This document shows positions 9,698-18,212 of a stretch of 64,000 nucleotides of DNA, one piece after another. The DNA is from Rhodobacter sp. CZR27 (GTDB lineage: Bacteria; Pseudomonadota; Alphaproteobacteria; Rhodobacterales; Rhodobacteraceae). The notes under the pieces are model-generated. The model had not been told where the DNA came from, did not search any database, and worked only from the letters and a program-made list of their open reading frames with translations. Both the position numbers and the translations under genes were made by a program. How positions within the stretch are numbered: the first letter of the stretch is position 1; each line of letters begins with the position of its first letter. The stretch covers positions 1,636,501 through 1,700,500 of the forward strand of contig NZ_CP023548.1 of the NCBI RefSeq assembly GCF_002407205.1, written 5' to 3'.

Positions 9698-9832
9698 CGG
9701 AAAGCCTCCGCCTCTCGTCCGTCCGGCGGGTTGCACCACGCGGGACGACGCGGGTCAAGCCGAAAGGGGGAATGGCGCGGAACCCGCCAGCGCATAAACT
9801 CTTGGTTTACGGCAAGAGCGTGGGAGGGGCGG

Positions 9833-10672
9833 ATGGACTGGCGCGGACGGCGGGGCAGCCGCAACATCGAGGATCGGAGGGGCGCGCGCGTCGGCAGCAT
9901 CGGCGGGCTTGGCGGTGCGGGCGTTCTGGCCGTGCTGCTCATCGGCTGGTTCCTCGGGGTGGACGTGACGCCCCTGCTGGAAGAGGGCGGCGGAAGCCCC
10001 GAGCCGCGCGAGATGACGGCCGAGGATCAGGCCGCCGCGGAATTCGTCTCGGTCACGCTCGCCGATACCGAGGAGGTCTGGACCCAGGTCTTCCGCGAGC
10101 AACTGGGTGCGGAATACCAGCCGCCGGTCCTGGTGCTGTTCAGCGAGGCGACCCGTTCCCCCTGCGGCGGGGCCAGCGGGGCGACCGGGCCGTTCTACTG
10201 CCCGCTCGACCGCAAGGCCTATCTCGACACCGCCTTCTTCGCGACGATGGAGCGGCAGCTTGGCGCCAGCGGCGACTTCGCGGCCGCCTATGTCGTGGCG
10301 CACGAGATCGGGCACCATGTCCAGAACGAGCTGGGCATCCTCGAGGAGGCGAACACGCTCCGCGCCGGGATGTCCGAGGCCGACAGCAACGCGGTCTCGG
10401 TCCGGATCGAGCTTCAGGCGGACTGCCTGTCGGGCATCTGGGCGCGCCGAGCCGAACAGCGCTTCGGCAGCCTCGAGCCGGGCGACGTGGAAGAGGCGAT
10501 GAACGCCGCCCGGCAGATCGGCGACGACACGCTGCAGCGCAACGCCGGGCAGCGGCCCATGCCGCATACATTCACCCACGGCACCTCCGAGCAGCGGGTG
10601 CGCTGGTTCGAGCGGGGCTATGCCTCGGGCGACCTCGCAGATTGTGACAGCTTCGCGGCACGCGACCTCTGA
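9833..10672 (+). CDS. ypfJ: Membrane-anchored neutral zinc metallopeptidase (YpfJ family)
   Basis: 279 residues. A polar N-terminus (MDWRGRRGSRNIEDRRG) is followed by one membrane segment at about 28-42, an acidic linker and a soluble domain. The zincin signature HEIGHH is at 157-162, with a downstream ELQADCLSGIWA helix supplying the third ligand region. Conserved cysteines C111 and C123 flank GPFYCPLDRK. GGAGG five bases before the ATG fixes the start. The family is widespread but its substrate is not known. The frame is open far upstream, but that extension has no family resemblance. Confidence 0.88.
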   Translation: MDWRGRRGSRNIEDRRGARVGSIGGLGGAGVLAVLLIGWFLGVDVTPLLEEGGGSPEPREMTAEDQAAAEFVSVTLADTEEVWTQVFREQLGAEYQPPVLVLFSEATRSPCGGASGATGPFYCPLDRKAYLDTAFFATMERQLGASGDFAAAYVVAHEIGHHVQNELGILEEANTLRAGMSEADSNAVSVRIELQADCLSGIWARRAEQRFGSLEPGDVEEAMNAARQIGDDTLQRNAGQRPMPHTFTHGTSEQRVRWFERGYASGDLADCDSFAARDL

Positions 10673-10742
10673 ACGCCCGGGCTGAAGGCGGGCTCTGCGG
10701 CCGCGCGAGGCCAAGGCCCGAGGCGCGTGACCGTCGCGCCGA

Positions 10743-10771
10743 TTGACGGCTGCAGACGGGCGGGATAAACG
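10743..10771 (+). promoter_or_regulatory. Promoter of tRNA-Leu
   Basis: TTGACG (10743-10748), a 17-bp spacer, then TAAACG (10766-10771). A start about 7 bases downstream would lie just before the tRNA 5' end at 10783. This is a near-consensus housekeeping promoter. Confidence 0.75.
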
Positions 10772-10782
10772 GGTTCCCGCAT

Positions 10783-10866
10783 GCGGTTGTGGCGGAATGG
10801 TAGACGCGGGGGTCTCAAAAACCCTTTCCTCACGGAGTGTCGGTTCGAGTCCGACCAGCCGCACCA
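10783..10866 (+). tRNA. tRNA-Leu (anticodon CAA)
   Basis: An 84-nt cloverleaf including an encoded CCA. The acceptor stem GCGGTTG (10783-10789) pairs with CAGCCGC (10856-10862). The anticodon arm is GGGGT-CTCAAAA-ACCCT, giving anticodon CAA (reads UUG). There is a long variable arm, as expected for a class II tRNA, and the T arm is GTCGG-TTCGAGT-CCGAC. The discriminator base is A, typical of leucine. Confidence 0.95.
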
Positions 10867-11479
10867 GATCCCGGCCTGACGGCGATTCGCCCCCTGCACC
10901 CCCCAAGGATGCCCTTGAAGGCCCTTTTTGGCCGGTTCGGGCACCCCATCCGGGCAGGGCTTGATATTTCAATCGTCGATTGTGCCCCCTTCGGCCATGC
11001 CAGCCCCCGCCATGGCATCGCCTTGCATCGCCTGTCGCCAAGTCTTTCGTGGCAAGGCCGCATCGCGCGTAACGAGAGTGGACACTCCACCGAAGGCAGA
11101 GCCGAGGCTTCGCCCTCAAGTTGCAGCCCCGCCTTGCCCACCTGTCCAAATTGGGGCGTTCCAAAGGCAAGTGCCGCCATACCTTTGCCTTTTTTCCTTT
11201 GCGGAAGAAGGAAGTGACGTTAACTTTTGGTTATCCCGCATTGGCGGGACAGACCTTGCGGCGGGCGCCATGTCCGTCGACCCAGGGGGCGCGGATCGGA
11301 ATTTTACAGGTGCGGCATCACGCCGGAGTTTGTTTTGACTGGATCGTATTTCATCATTTGTTTCGCTGCCGTCCGGCCATCTCGTCCGGAGCGTCAGCCC
11401 TCCATCATCGATCCGCGCTCCCTGGGTTTTCATTTCAAGGTCCCGCCGACGCAGGGCCGCAAGAGGCAGGGGAGCGACC
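10867..11479. other. 613-bp non-coding stretch between tRNA-Leu and the Hint gene
   Basis: No convincing gene: the longest frames lack ribosome-binding sites, family resemblance and local codon bias. Parts are less GC-rich than the surroundings, for example around 11215-11235 and 11310-11365. It holds a weak GGCC-CTTTTT-GGCC dyad near 10918 that could end the tRNA transcript, a 6-bp hairpin TCCCGC-ATTG-GCGGGA (11234-11249), and TTGACT at 11335 as a possible -35 for the Hint gene. A small RNA or a decayed insertion is possible but unproven. Confidence 0.5.
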
Positions 11480-12106
11480 ATGGAGCATCCTGAGCGTCTT
11501 CACTCCTGCAACCGCGTCGTCGTCGCCTGTTTCACGCCGGGCGCGCTGATCGCGACGCCGAAGGGAGAAGTGCCGGTCGAGCAGCTTGTCGCCGGCGACC
11601 GGGTGATCACCCGCGACAACGGCATCCAGCAGATCCGCTGGACGAGCAGCCGCAAGGTCGATCACGGCATCCTCGTCGCGAACCCGCACCTCAAGCCGAT
11701 CCTGATCGGGCAGGGCAGCCTTGGGGGCGGCCTGCCGGAGCGTGACCTGATCGTCAGCCCGAACCACCGGATGCTGGTGGGACGCGATCGGACGCAACTG
11801 CATTTCGACGAGCCCGAGGCGCTGGTGGCCGCCAAGCATCTGGTGGGCCCCCGCGGCATCCGCGAGCTGGAGAGCGGCGGCGTCACCTACATCCATTTCA
11901 TGTTCGATCGTCACGAGGTCGTGCTGGCCAACGGCGCCTGGACCGAGAGCTTCCAGCCCACCGCCCGGATCGTGCAGGGCATGGGCAACGCGCAGCGCAA
12001 TGAACTGTTCGAGCTGTTCCCGGGCCTGCGCAGCCCAGAGGGACTGGCGGGCTACGCGCCGGCACGGCCCGTCCCGCGGCCGCAGGCGGAGGAACTCGTC
12101 CGCTGA
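11480..12106 (+). CDS. Hint (hedgehog/intein)-domain protein, Hint_2 type
   Basis: 208 residues. A short 16-residue leader precedes C17, which opens the Hint motif ACFTPGALIATPKGEVPVEQL, followed by AGDRVITRDNG and the block-B histidine in SPNHRML. Hint_2 proteins are common in Rhodobacterales, often as C-terminal parts of secreted calcium-binding proteins. Here the domain is nearly the whole protein, with no passenger and no obvious signal peptide. Family inteins self-cleave through the Cys and His; whether this one does is unknown. GGGGAG five bases before the ATG supports the start. It is monocistronic and followed by a strong terminator. Confidence 0.82.
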   Translation: MEHPERLHSCNRVVVACFTPGALIATPKGEVPVEQLVAGDRVITRDNGIQQIRWTSSRKVDHGILVANPHLKPILIGQGSLGGGLPERDLIVSPNHRMLVGRDRTQLHFDEPEALVAAKHLVGPRGIRELESGGVTYIHFMFDRHEVVLANGAWTESFQPTARIVQGMGNAQRNELFELFPGLRSPEGLAGYAPARPVPRPQAEELVR

Positions 12107-12149
12107 CAGGAACGACATCGGCGACCCCCCCAAGGCATGCCGATGCGCG

Positions 12150-12176
12150 AAGGGGCTCCCGGGCCGGGAGCCCCTT
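12150..12176. terminator. Bidirectional terminator between the Hint gene and the mocA-like gene
   Basis: A perfect 11-bp stem, AAGGGGCTCCC (12150-12160) with GGGAGCCCCTT (12166-12176), and a GGGCC loop. It abuts the stop of the convergent minus-strand gene and can serve both strands. Confidence 0.85.
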
Positions 12177-12779
12177 CTATTTGTCTCCGTCCCGGCGCCA
12201 GTGGGCCCAGTCCTCGGGGGTGTCGAGGTCGGTCACCGCGCGGCTGCCGGCCAGCGGCACCAGCCGCAGCCGGCCGCCCTCGCGGCGCAGGAGGTCCCGC
12301 GCGCCCACATCCCCCTGAAGCCGGCAGAGGTCGCCGCGCAGATCGGCAGGAAACAGGATGGGATGACCGGGCCGGCCACCCTCGGCGGTCGCGCGCAGGA
12401 TCGCCGCGGGATCGGCGCGATGAAGGTCCGCGAGATGGCGCAGATCCGAGGCCTCGATGTCCGGCAGGTCGGCGAGCAGGATCATCACCGCCGCCCCCTC
12501 AGGTGCCGCCGCCACACCGGCGCGGATCGAGGCCGCGATGCCCTCGGCCGCCCGTTCGACATGCACGATCCGCACCGGCAGGCCGCGCAGGGCGGCCTCG
12601 CGCGCGGGGCGGTCGGGCGCAAGGGTCACGATGACCTCCAGCCCGGCCCGAAGCGCCTTGCCGGCCTGAACCGCGATCAGCGGCCCGCCGGCGACCGGCT
12701 CCAGCAGCTTGTCCGCCCCCCGCATCCGCGAGGAGGCCCCCGCCGCGAGCAGGATCACGACGGGGGCGGGCACCGCCAT
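12177..12779 (-). CDS. MocA/MobA-like molybdenum-cofactor nucleotidyltransferase family protein
   Basis: 200 residues with a Rossmann-like NTP-transferase fold. ILLAAGASSRMRGADKLLEPV is the nucleotide-binding loop with its conserved Lys, LLADLPDI carries the metal-binding aspartate, and GRPGHPILFP is the MocA-type substrate loop. Members attach CMP or GMP to molybdopterin during maturation of molybdenum enzymes. It starts one base after the livM stop, so it is the last gene of the ABC transporter operon. No molybdoenzyme is visible nearby. The choice of nucleotide (CTP or GTP) cannot be read from sequence. Confidence 0.78.
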   Translation of the reverse strand: MAVPAPVVILLAAGASSRMRGADKLLEPVAGGPLIAVQAGKALRAGLEVIVTLAPDRPAREAALRGLPVRIVHVERAAEGIAASIRAGVAAAPEGAAVMILLADLPDIEASDLRHLADLHRADPAAILRATAEGGRPGHPILFPADLRGDLCRLQGDVGARDLLRREGGRLRLVPLAGSRAVTDLDTPEDWAHWRRDGDK

Positions 12780-12780
12780 C

Positions 12781-14076
12781 TCAGCGTCCGGGGATCAGGC
12801 CCCGGGGCGAGAAGCGCAGCACCAGCAGCAGGATCAGGCCCATGGTCAGCAGCCGCATGTGGGCCGCAGAGTCCTGCAGATGCGCCTTCAGCCAGGACCC
12901 GTCGGCCATGCCCGCGGTCACCGCGCCCATCAGCGAAAGCCCGATCGGCTCCACCATGACCCAGAGCCACCAGATCAGGAAGCCGCCCAGCACCGCGCCC
13001 CAGTTGGAGCCCGAGCCGCCCACGATCACCATCACCCAGACGAGGAAGGTGAAGCGCAGCGGGTTGTAGGTGCCCGGCGTCAGCTGGCTGTCGAGCGTCG
13101 TCATCATGGCGCCCGCGACGCCGATCACCGCCGCACCAAGCACGAAGATCTGCAGGTGCCGGCGCGTGACGTCCTTGCCCATCGCCTCGGCCGCGACCTC
13201 GTTGTCGCGGATCGCGCGCATCATCCGGCCCCAGGGCGATTTCAGCGCCAGTTCCGACAGGGTGACGATGGCCACCAGCACCGCGACGAACAGCCCGGCA
13301 TAGCAGAGCTTCACCACGATGGCCGAGGCGGTCATCGGGTCGAAGCCCCAGCCCTGTGCCCAGGCGACGAACGAGGCGCTCTGCTGCAGGTCGACCTCAT
13401 AGGGCACCGGGCGCGGCAGCGAGATGGTGTTCTTCACCCCGCGCGCCAGCCAGTCCTCGTTCTTCATCACGGCGATGATGATCTCGGCAATGCCGAGCGT
13501 CGCGATGGCCAGGTAGTCCGAGCGCAGGCCGAGCGCGGTCTTGCCGATGGCCCAGGCGGCACCGGCGGCCAGCAGGCCGCCCGCCGGCCAGGCGAGCAGG
13601 ACGGGCAGGCCAAGGCCGCCGATGCTGCCATAGAGCGCCGGGTTGATCGCCTCGATCGCCACGGTGGCGGGATCGAAGAGGGCGCGGAAGGCGAAGAAGC
13701 CCGCCACCAGCACCGCGATCAGGGCCAGCGCGCGCAGCTTGCCCTTCGGCAGGCGCCGCCAGACCGCGATGGCGGCGGCGATGGTGGCCGCCCCCAGCGC
13801 CAGCGCCGCCAGCACGCCGAAGCCGCCCGCGGCCCATGCCCCCGGCACCGGCTGGGCCGAGGTGATGACCACGGCAAGCCCGCCGAGTGCCACGAAGCCC
13901 ACGACACCCACATTGAACAGGCCGGCATAGCCCCACTGGATGTTCACGCCGAGCGCCATGATCGCGGAAATCAGCGCCATGTTGAGGATGCCGAGCGCCG
14001 AGTTCCAGCTTTGCAGCATGCCCGTCGCGGCAAAGAGCACCGCCACCAGAGCGAAGAGAAGGAGGTTGCGGTTCAT
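12781..14076 (-). CDS. livM: Branched-chain amino-acid-type ABC transporter permease LivM
   Basis: 431 residues, highly hydrophobic, with about ten membrane segments. The LivM core runs from ALGVNIQWGYAGLFNVG (about 42-58) to the C-terminal LRFSPRGLIPGR. The cytoplasmic coupling region is seen in SPWGRMMRAIRDNEVAAEAMGKD. The length is close to E. coli LivM (425) and longer than many family members because of an insert after the third segment. It pairs with LivH as the heterodimeric channel. The start overlaps the livH stop by 4 bases (ATGA). Confidence 0.92.
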   Translation of the reverse strand: MNRNLLLFALVAVLFAATGMLQSWNSALGILNMALISAIMALGVNIQWGYAGLFNVGVVGFVALGGLAVVITSAQPVPGAWAAGGFGVLAALALGAATIAAAIAVWRRLPKGKLRALALIAVLVAGFFAFRALFDPATVAIEAINPALYGSIGGLGLPVLLAWPAGGLLAAGAAWAIGKTALGLRSDYLAIATLGIAEIIIAVMKNEDWLARGVKNTISLPRPVPYEVDLQQSASFVAWAQGWGFDPMTASAIVVKLCYAGLFVAVLVAIVTLSELALKSPWGRMMRAIRDNEVAAEAMGKDVTRRHLQIFVLGAAVIGVAGAMMTTLDSQLTPGTYNPLRFTFLVWVMVIVGGSGSNWGAVLGGFLIWWLWVMVEPIGLSLMGAVTAGMADGSWLKAHLQDSAAHMRLLTMGLILLLVLRFSPRGLIPGR

Positions 14077-15083
14077 ACCGATTTCCCCTTGAAGAGCCCG
14101 GTGGGCATGAACAGCAGGACGATGATCAGGATCGCGAAGCTGACCGCGAACTTGTAGTCGGTGGACATCAGCTGCACGAGCCCGTCAGGTGCCATGGACT
14201 CGGGCAGCAGGTAGGTCGCGACCTTCTTCCAGGCATAGGTCACCGTGACCTCGGAGAAGGCGATGACGAAGCCGCCCGCGATGGCACCGATCGGGCTGCC
14301 GAGGCCGCCGACGATCGCCGCCGCGAAGATCGGCAGCAGCAGCTGAAAGTAGGTGAAGGCCTTGAAGCTCTTGTCGAGGCCGTAGAGCACGCCCGCCGTC
14401 GTCGCCAGCGCCGCGGCAAGGATCCAGGTCACCGCCACCACACGCTCGGGGTTGATGCCCGAGAGCAGCGCCAGATCCTCGTTGTCCGAGAAGGCGCGCA
14501 TCGACTTGCCGGTGCGGGTGCGGTTCAGGAACCAGAACAGCGCGACCACCACGATCATCGCGGTGACCACGGTGATCGCCTGCGTCGTCTTGATCGCCAG
14601 ACCTTCGTCAAGGCCGGTCATCTTGCGGAAATCGCCCGCGGTGATCAGGAAGCGCTCGCCATCGGCAAAGCCGATCTCCTCGACCCCGATGATGAAGCGC
14701 ACGATGCCGTTCATCACGAACATCACGCCGAGCGAGACGATGACGAGGATGGTCGGCGCGGCCTTCTGCTTGCGGTAGAAGCGGTAGACCGCGCGGTCCG
14801 TCGCCAGCACCAGCGCCGCGGTGACCACGATGCCGAGCGGCAGGGCGATGAGCGCGGTGGGCAGCGGCCCTGCGCTGACGCCGGCCGCCTGCAGCGCCCA
14901 GGTGGCGAGGATCGTCACCATGGTCCCGAAGGCCATCGTGTCGCCGTGGGCGAAGTTCGAGAACCTGAGAATCCCGTAGATCAGCGTGACGCCAAGCGCG
15001 CCGAGCGCGAGCTGCGCACCATAGGCGAGACCCGGGACGAAGACGAAGTTGAGGAAGGCCACGAGGGCGTTCAGGATGTCCAT
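14073..15083 (-). CDS. livH: Branched-chain amino-acid-type ABC transporter permease LivH
   Basis: 336 residues with about eight membrane segments. The family motif LGVTLIYGILRFSNFAHGD is near the N-terminus, and the coupling helix region GKSMRAFSDNEDLALLSGINPERV interacts with the ATPases. It is longer than E. coli LivH because of a loop after segment four (SLGVMFVMNGIVRFIIGVEE onward). It begins 3 bases after the livF stop. Substrate range in this family includes leucine-type amino acids, short amides and urea, so the true solute is open. Confidence 0.92.
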   Translation of the reverse strand: MDILNALVAFLNFVFVPGLAYGAQLALGALGVTLIYGILRFSNFAHGDTMAFGTMVTILATWALQAAGVSAGPLPTALIALPLGIVVTAALVLATDRAVYRFYRKQKAAPTILVIVSLGVMFVMNGIVRFIIGVEEIGFADGERFLITAGDFRKMTGLDEGLAIKTTQAITVVTAMIVVVALFWFLNRTRTGKSMRAFSDNEDLALLSGINPERVVAVTWILAAALATTAGVLYGLDKSFKAFTYFQLLLPIFAAAIVGGLGSPIGAIAGGFVIAFSEVTVTYAWKKVATYLLPESMAPDGLVQLMSTDYKFAVSFAILIIVLLFMPTGLFKGKSV

Positions 15084-15086
15084 CTG

Positions 15087-15797
15087 TCAGCCCCCAAGGA
15101 AGGAACGGCGCACCTCGGGGTCGGCCATCAGCGCGGGCCCCGTGTCGGTGAAGCGGTTGGCGCCCTGCACGAGGACATAGCCGCGGTCGGCGATTTCCAG
15201 CGCCTGCCGTGCGTTCTGCTCGACCATGAGGATCGAGATGCCGGTGCGCGCGACCTCGATGATCCGGTCGAACAGCTCGTCCATCACGATGGGCGAAACG
15301 CCCGCGGTGGGCTCGTCCAGCATCAGCACCTTGGGCTGGGTCATCAGCGCGCGGCCCACGGCGACCTGCTGGCGCTGGCCGCCCGAAAGCTCGCCCGCCG
15401 GCTGGCGGCGCTTCTGCTTCAGGATCGGGAACAGGCCGTAGACCTGCTCCATCGTGTCGCGGATGTCGTCGCGGCGCAGGAAGGCGCCCATCTCCAGGTT
15501 CTCCTCGACCGTCATCGAGGTGAAGATGTTGTGGGTCTGCGGCACGAAGGCCATGCCCTTGGCCACACGGGCCTGCGGGGTGAGGGCGGTGATGTCCTCG
15601 CCCTCCAGCCGCACATGGCCCGCGCGCAGACGCAGCATGCCGAACACCGCCTTCATGGCGGTGGACTTGCCGGCGCCGTTGGGGCCGACGATAACCGCGA
15701 TCTGGCCGCGTTCCACCGCCAGCGTGCAGCCGTGCAGGATGTCGGCGGCGCCGTAGCCGCCCGTCATGTTCTCGCCGATGAGGAAGGGCTCAGCCAC
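15087..15797 (-). CDS. livF: Branched-chain amino-acid-type ABC transporter ATPase LivF
   Basis: 236 residues from a GTG at 15797. It contains Walker A VGPNGAGKSTAMK, signature ELSGGQRQQVAVGRAL, Walker B VLMLDEPTAG and the H/Q-loop residues of the LivF class. The GTG was chosen because GGAGG lies six bases upstream and the resulting length matches the family. In-frame alternatives are an ATG at 15812 and a GTG at 15839 that overlaps the livG stop. It works as a heterodimer with LivG on the inner face of the membrane. Confidence 0.9.
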   Translation of the reverse strand: MAEPFLIGENMTGGYGAADILHGCTLAVERGQIAVIVGPNGAGKSTAMKAVFGMLRLRAGHVRLEGEDITALTPQARVAKGMAFVPQTHNIFTSMTVEENLEMGAFLRRDDIRDTMEQVYGLFPILKQKRRQPAGELSGGQRQQVAVGRALMTQPKVLMLDEPTAGVSPIVMDELFDRIIEVARTGISILMVEQNARQALEIADRGYVLVQGANRFTDTGPALMADPEVRRSFLGG

Positions 15798-15835
15798 GCC
15801 GAACCTCCGCATGGCAAGGGGTTGCGCGTCGATCT

Positions 15836-16618
15836 TCACGCATGGCCCACCACCTTGTTCTTCAGTCCGGTGCCGAGGTAGGCCTCGATCACGCGCTCGT
15901 CGTTCTTCACTTCCTCGACCGTCCCTTCCGCCAGAACCTTGCCCTCGGCCATGCAGATGACCGGGTTGCACAGGCGGGCGATGAAATCCATGTCGTGCTC
16001 GATCACGCAGAAGGTGTAGCCGCGTTCCCCGTTCAGCCGCACGATGGCGTCGCCGATGGTGTTCAGCAGCGTCCGGTTCACGCCCGCGCCCACCTCGTCG
16101 AGGAACACGATCTTGGCGTCCACCATCATGGTGCGGCCAAGCTCCAGCAGTTTCTTCTGTCCGCCCGAGATGTTCGCGGCCTTCTCGTCGGCGAGGTGCG
16201 AGATCGTCAGGAACTCCAGCACCTCGTCGGCCTTGTCGCGCAGCCGGCGTTCCTCGGCCGCCACCGCGCCGCGGCGGAACCAGGCGCTCCACAGCGTCTC
16301 GCCCGACTGGTGCGCCGGGACCATCATCAGGTTCTCGCGCACCGTCATCGAGCCGAATTCATGGGCGATCTGGAAGGTGCGCAGCAACCCCTTGTGGAAC
16401 AACTCGTGCGGCGGCAGGCCGGTGATGTCCTCGCCGTCCATCGTCACGCGCCCCGAAGTCGGCTTCAGCCGGCCGGCGATCACGTTGAACAAGGTGGTCT
16501 TGCCCGCCCCGTTCGGCCCGATCAGCCCGGTGATCGAGCCGGTGGCGATCTTCAGCGACGCGCCATCCACGGCGCGGAACCCGCCGAAGTGCCTGTGCAG
16601 GTTTTCGACTGCAATCAT
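15836..16618 (-). CDS. livG: Branched-chain amino-acid-type ABC transporter ATPase LivG
   Basis: 260 residues. Walker A GLIGPNGAGKTTLFNVI, signature NISGGQKKLLELGRTMM and Walker B IVFLDEVGAGVN are present, followed by the LivG-type tail IARLCNPVICMAEGKVLAEGT. The DEVGAGVN variation on DEPxAGL is common in this subfamily. It is separated from livK by 124 bp holding a strong hairpin, the usual arrangement for making much more binding protein than ATPase. Confidence 0.92.
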   Translation of the reverse strand: MIAVENLHRHFGGFRAVDGASLKIATGSITGLIGPNGAGKTTLFNVIAGRLKPTSGRVTMDGEDITGLPPHELFHKGLLRTFQIAHEFGSMTVRENLMMVPAHQSGETLWSAWFRRGAVAAEERRLRDKADEVLEFLTISHLADEKAANISGGQKKLLELGRTMMVDAKIVFLDEVGAGVNRTLLNTIGDAIVRLNGERGYTFCVIEHDMDFIARLCNPVICMAEGKVLAEGTVEEVKNDERVIEAYLGTGLKNKVVGHA

Positions 16619-16686
16619 GGTTTCCCCTTCGCCCGCCGCACCGCGCCTCCCTCACGCCGTCGCCGGGTCCTTTTTTAATAGGCAAC

Positions 16687-16714
16687 GGCCCGGGGCACCT
16701 TTTCGCCCCGGGCC
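16687..16714 (-). terminator. Strong hairpin between livK and livG
   Basis: A perfect 10-bp GC stem, GGCCCGGGGC (16687-16696) with GCCCCGGGCC (16705-16714), and an 8-nt loop. On the transcribed minus strand there is no long T tract right after it, so partial termination or protection of the livK 3' end is more likely than full termination. Confidence 0.65.
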
Positions 16715-16742
16715 GCGCCGGTCCCTTATCCGCTTCGCTGGC

Positions 16743-17927
16743 TCAGCGGAAGCGGTCTGTGACGAACTTGCCGTCCTTGACGGTATATTCGCGGAAGCTG
16801 CCGGCGCTTTCGCCGGGTCCGATCAGCTCGACGTTGGTGGCGCCGACATAGTCGATGTCGGTGCCGGCCTTGATCAGCTCGATCGCCTTGGCCAGGTCAC
16901 CGGGATAGACCTTTTCTCCCGGTGCGTTCGCCACTTCCTCGATCTTGCTCTTGTAGTCGGCCGGGGCTGCCGAGCCCGCCGCCTGCATCGCCAGCATCAG
17001 CAGCGATGCCGCGTCATAGCTTTCGCCGACATAGGACGAGGTGCCGTCGAAGCCCGCGGCCTTGGCCATGTCGAGAATCTTCGTCGCACCCTCGCTGTCG
17101 GTGCCCGGCACCGTGCCGAACGAGCCGTTGAGCGAGTCGCCGATCGCCGCGATCAGCGCCTCGCCATACATCCCGTCGGGCAGGAAGAAGGTGTCGAACG
17201 CGCCGGTGTCGAGCGCACCCTGGATCACGCCCTTGCCGCCCTGGTCCACGTAGCCCGCGACCACGAGCATGTCGCCGCCGGCCGCGGCCAGCGCCGCCAC
17301 CTCGGCCGAGTAGTCGGCCTTGCCGTCCTCATGCGCGGCCGAGATCGTCACCTTGCCGCCCGACTTCTCGACGGCGGCCTGGATGGAATCGGCCAGACCC
17401 TTGCCGTAGTCGTTGTTGGTGTAGGTGATCGCGACCGAGGACATGCCGCGCTCCTTCAGGATCTCGCCGATCACCTCGCCCTGGCGGGCGTCGGAGGGCG
17501 CGGTCCGGAAGAACAGGCCGTCGTCCTCGGCTTCCGACAGGGCGGGCGAGGTGGCCGAGGGCGAGATCATCACGACGCCGTTCGGGCGCGCCACGTTCTG
17601 CAGCACCGCGCCGGTCACGCCCGAGCAGTCGGCGCCCATGATCGCATTGACCTTGTCCGAGGTGACCAGACGCTCGGCCGCGGCGGTCGCGGCGGCGGCA
17701 TCGACGCAGGTCGAGTCGCCCCGCACCACGGTGACCTTCGAGCCGTCGAGCAGCGTGCCCGCGGCGTTCACCTCGTTGATGGCCAGTTCGGCGCCCGAGG
17801 CCATGTTCGGGGTGATCGATTCGAGCGGGCCGGTGAAGCCCAGGATGATGCCGATCTTGATGTCTTCGGCACCCGCGGCCCCGCCAAGGGCCAGCGTGGC
17901 CACGCTGGCCAGTAGCAGCTTTTTCAT
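16743..17927 (-). CDS. livK: Periplasmic substrate-binding protein of the liv-type ABC transporter
   Basis: 394 residues. The Sec signal peptide [20 protein letters not shown] (cleavage near 20) is followed by [22 protein letters not shown], the start of a type I periplasmic-binding fold (Peripla_BP_6). [17 protein letters not shown] and [11 protein letters not shown] form the ligand loop typical of amino-acid and amide binders. A GGGAG ribosome-binding site lies six bases before the ATG. It is the first gene of livK-livG-livF-livH-livM-mocA-like. The exact ligand is unknown. Confidence 0.9.
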   Translation of the reverse strand: MKKLLLASVATLALGGAAGAEDIKIGIILGFTGPLESITPNMASGAELAINEVNAAGTLLDGSKVTVVRGDSTCVDAAAATAAAERLVTSDKVNAIMGADCSGVTGAVLQNVARPNGVVMISPSATSPALSEAEDDGLFFRTAPSDARQGEVIGEILKERGMSSVAITYTNNDYGKGLADSIQAAVEKSGGKVTISAAHEDGKADYSAEVAALAAAGGDMLVVAGYVDQGGKGVIQGALDTGAFDTFFLPDGMYGEALIAAIGDSLNGSFGTVPGTDSEGATKILDMAKAAGFDGTSSYVGESYDAASLLMLAMQAAGSAAPADYKSKIEEVANAPGEKVYPGDLAKAIELIKAGTDIDYVGATNVELIGPGESAGSFREYTVKDGKFVTDRFR

Positions 17928-18212
17928 TGGAAACTCCCATGTTGGATCGAAATCCTGCCCGAGACCCTATTTTGCCTCGGATCAAAAGAAAAGGGACCAA
18001 AGGGTGCAGGTCGTCGCATCGCCCCGGCACAGGCGTGCGAGCCGCGTGTCCGCGCTGCGCCGGACAGCCCCGCCCATGCCCGCCGAGGGCGCGCGAACCG
18101 CAGGCGCGGCGGGCATTTTCCGGTCATGCAGTGCGGGCCTTCGCCCGCGTCCGGGCGGATCAGGGGCCGGTCCGCGGCGCAGCGGTGCGCCCTGGACCGG
18201 CTGACGGCCTTC

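Noticed and set aside
10837-11217. 126-residue frame starting inside tRNA-Leu
   Set aside because: Starts within the tRNA, lacks a ribosome-binding site, and its sequence has no family resemblance.
15798-15839. Longer livF starts (ATG 15812, GTG 15839)
   Set aside because: The GTG at 15797 has a near-ideal GGAGG at six bases and gives the usual LivF length.
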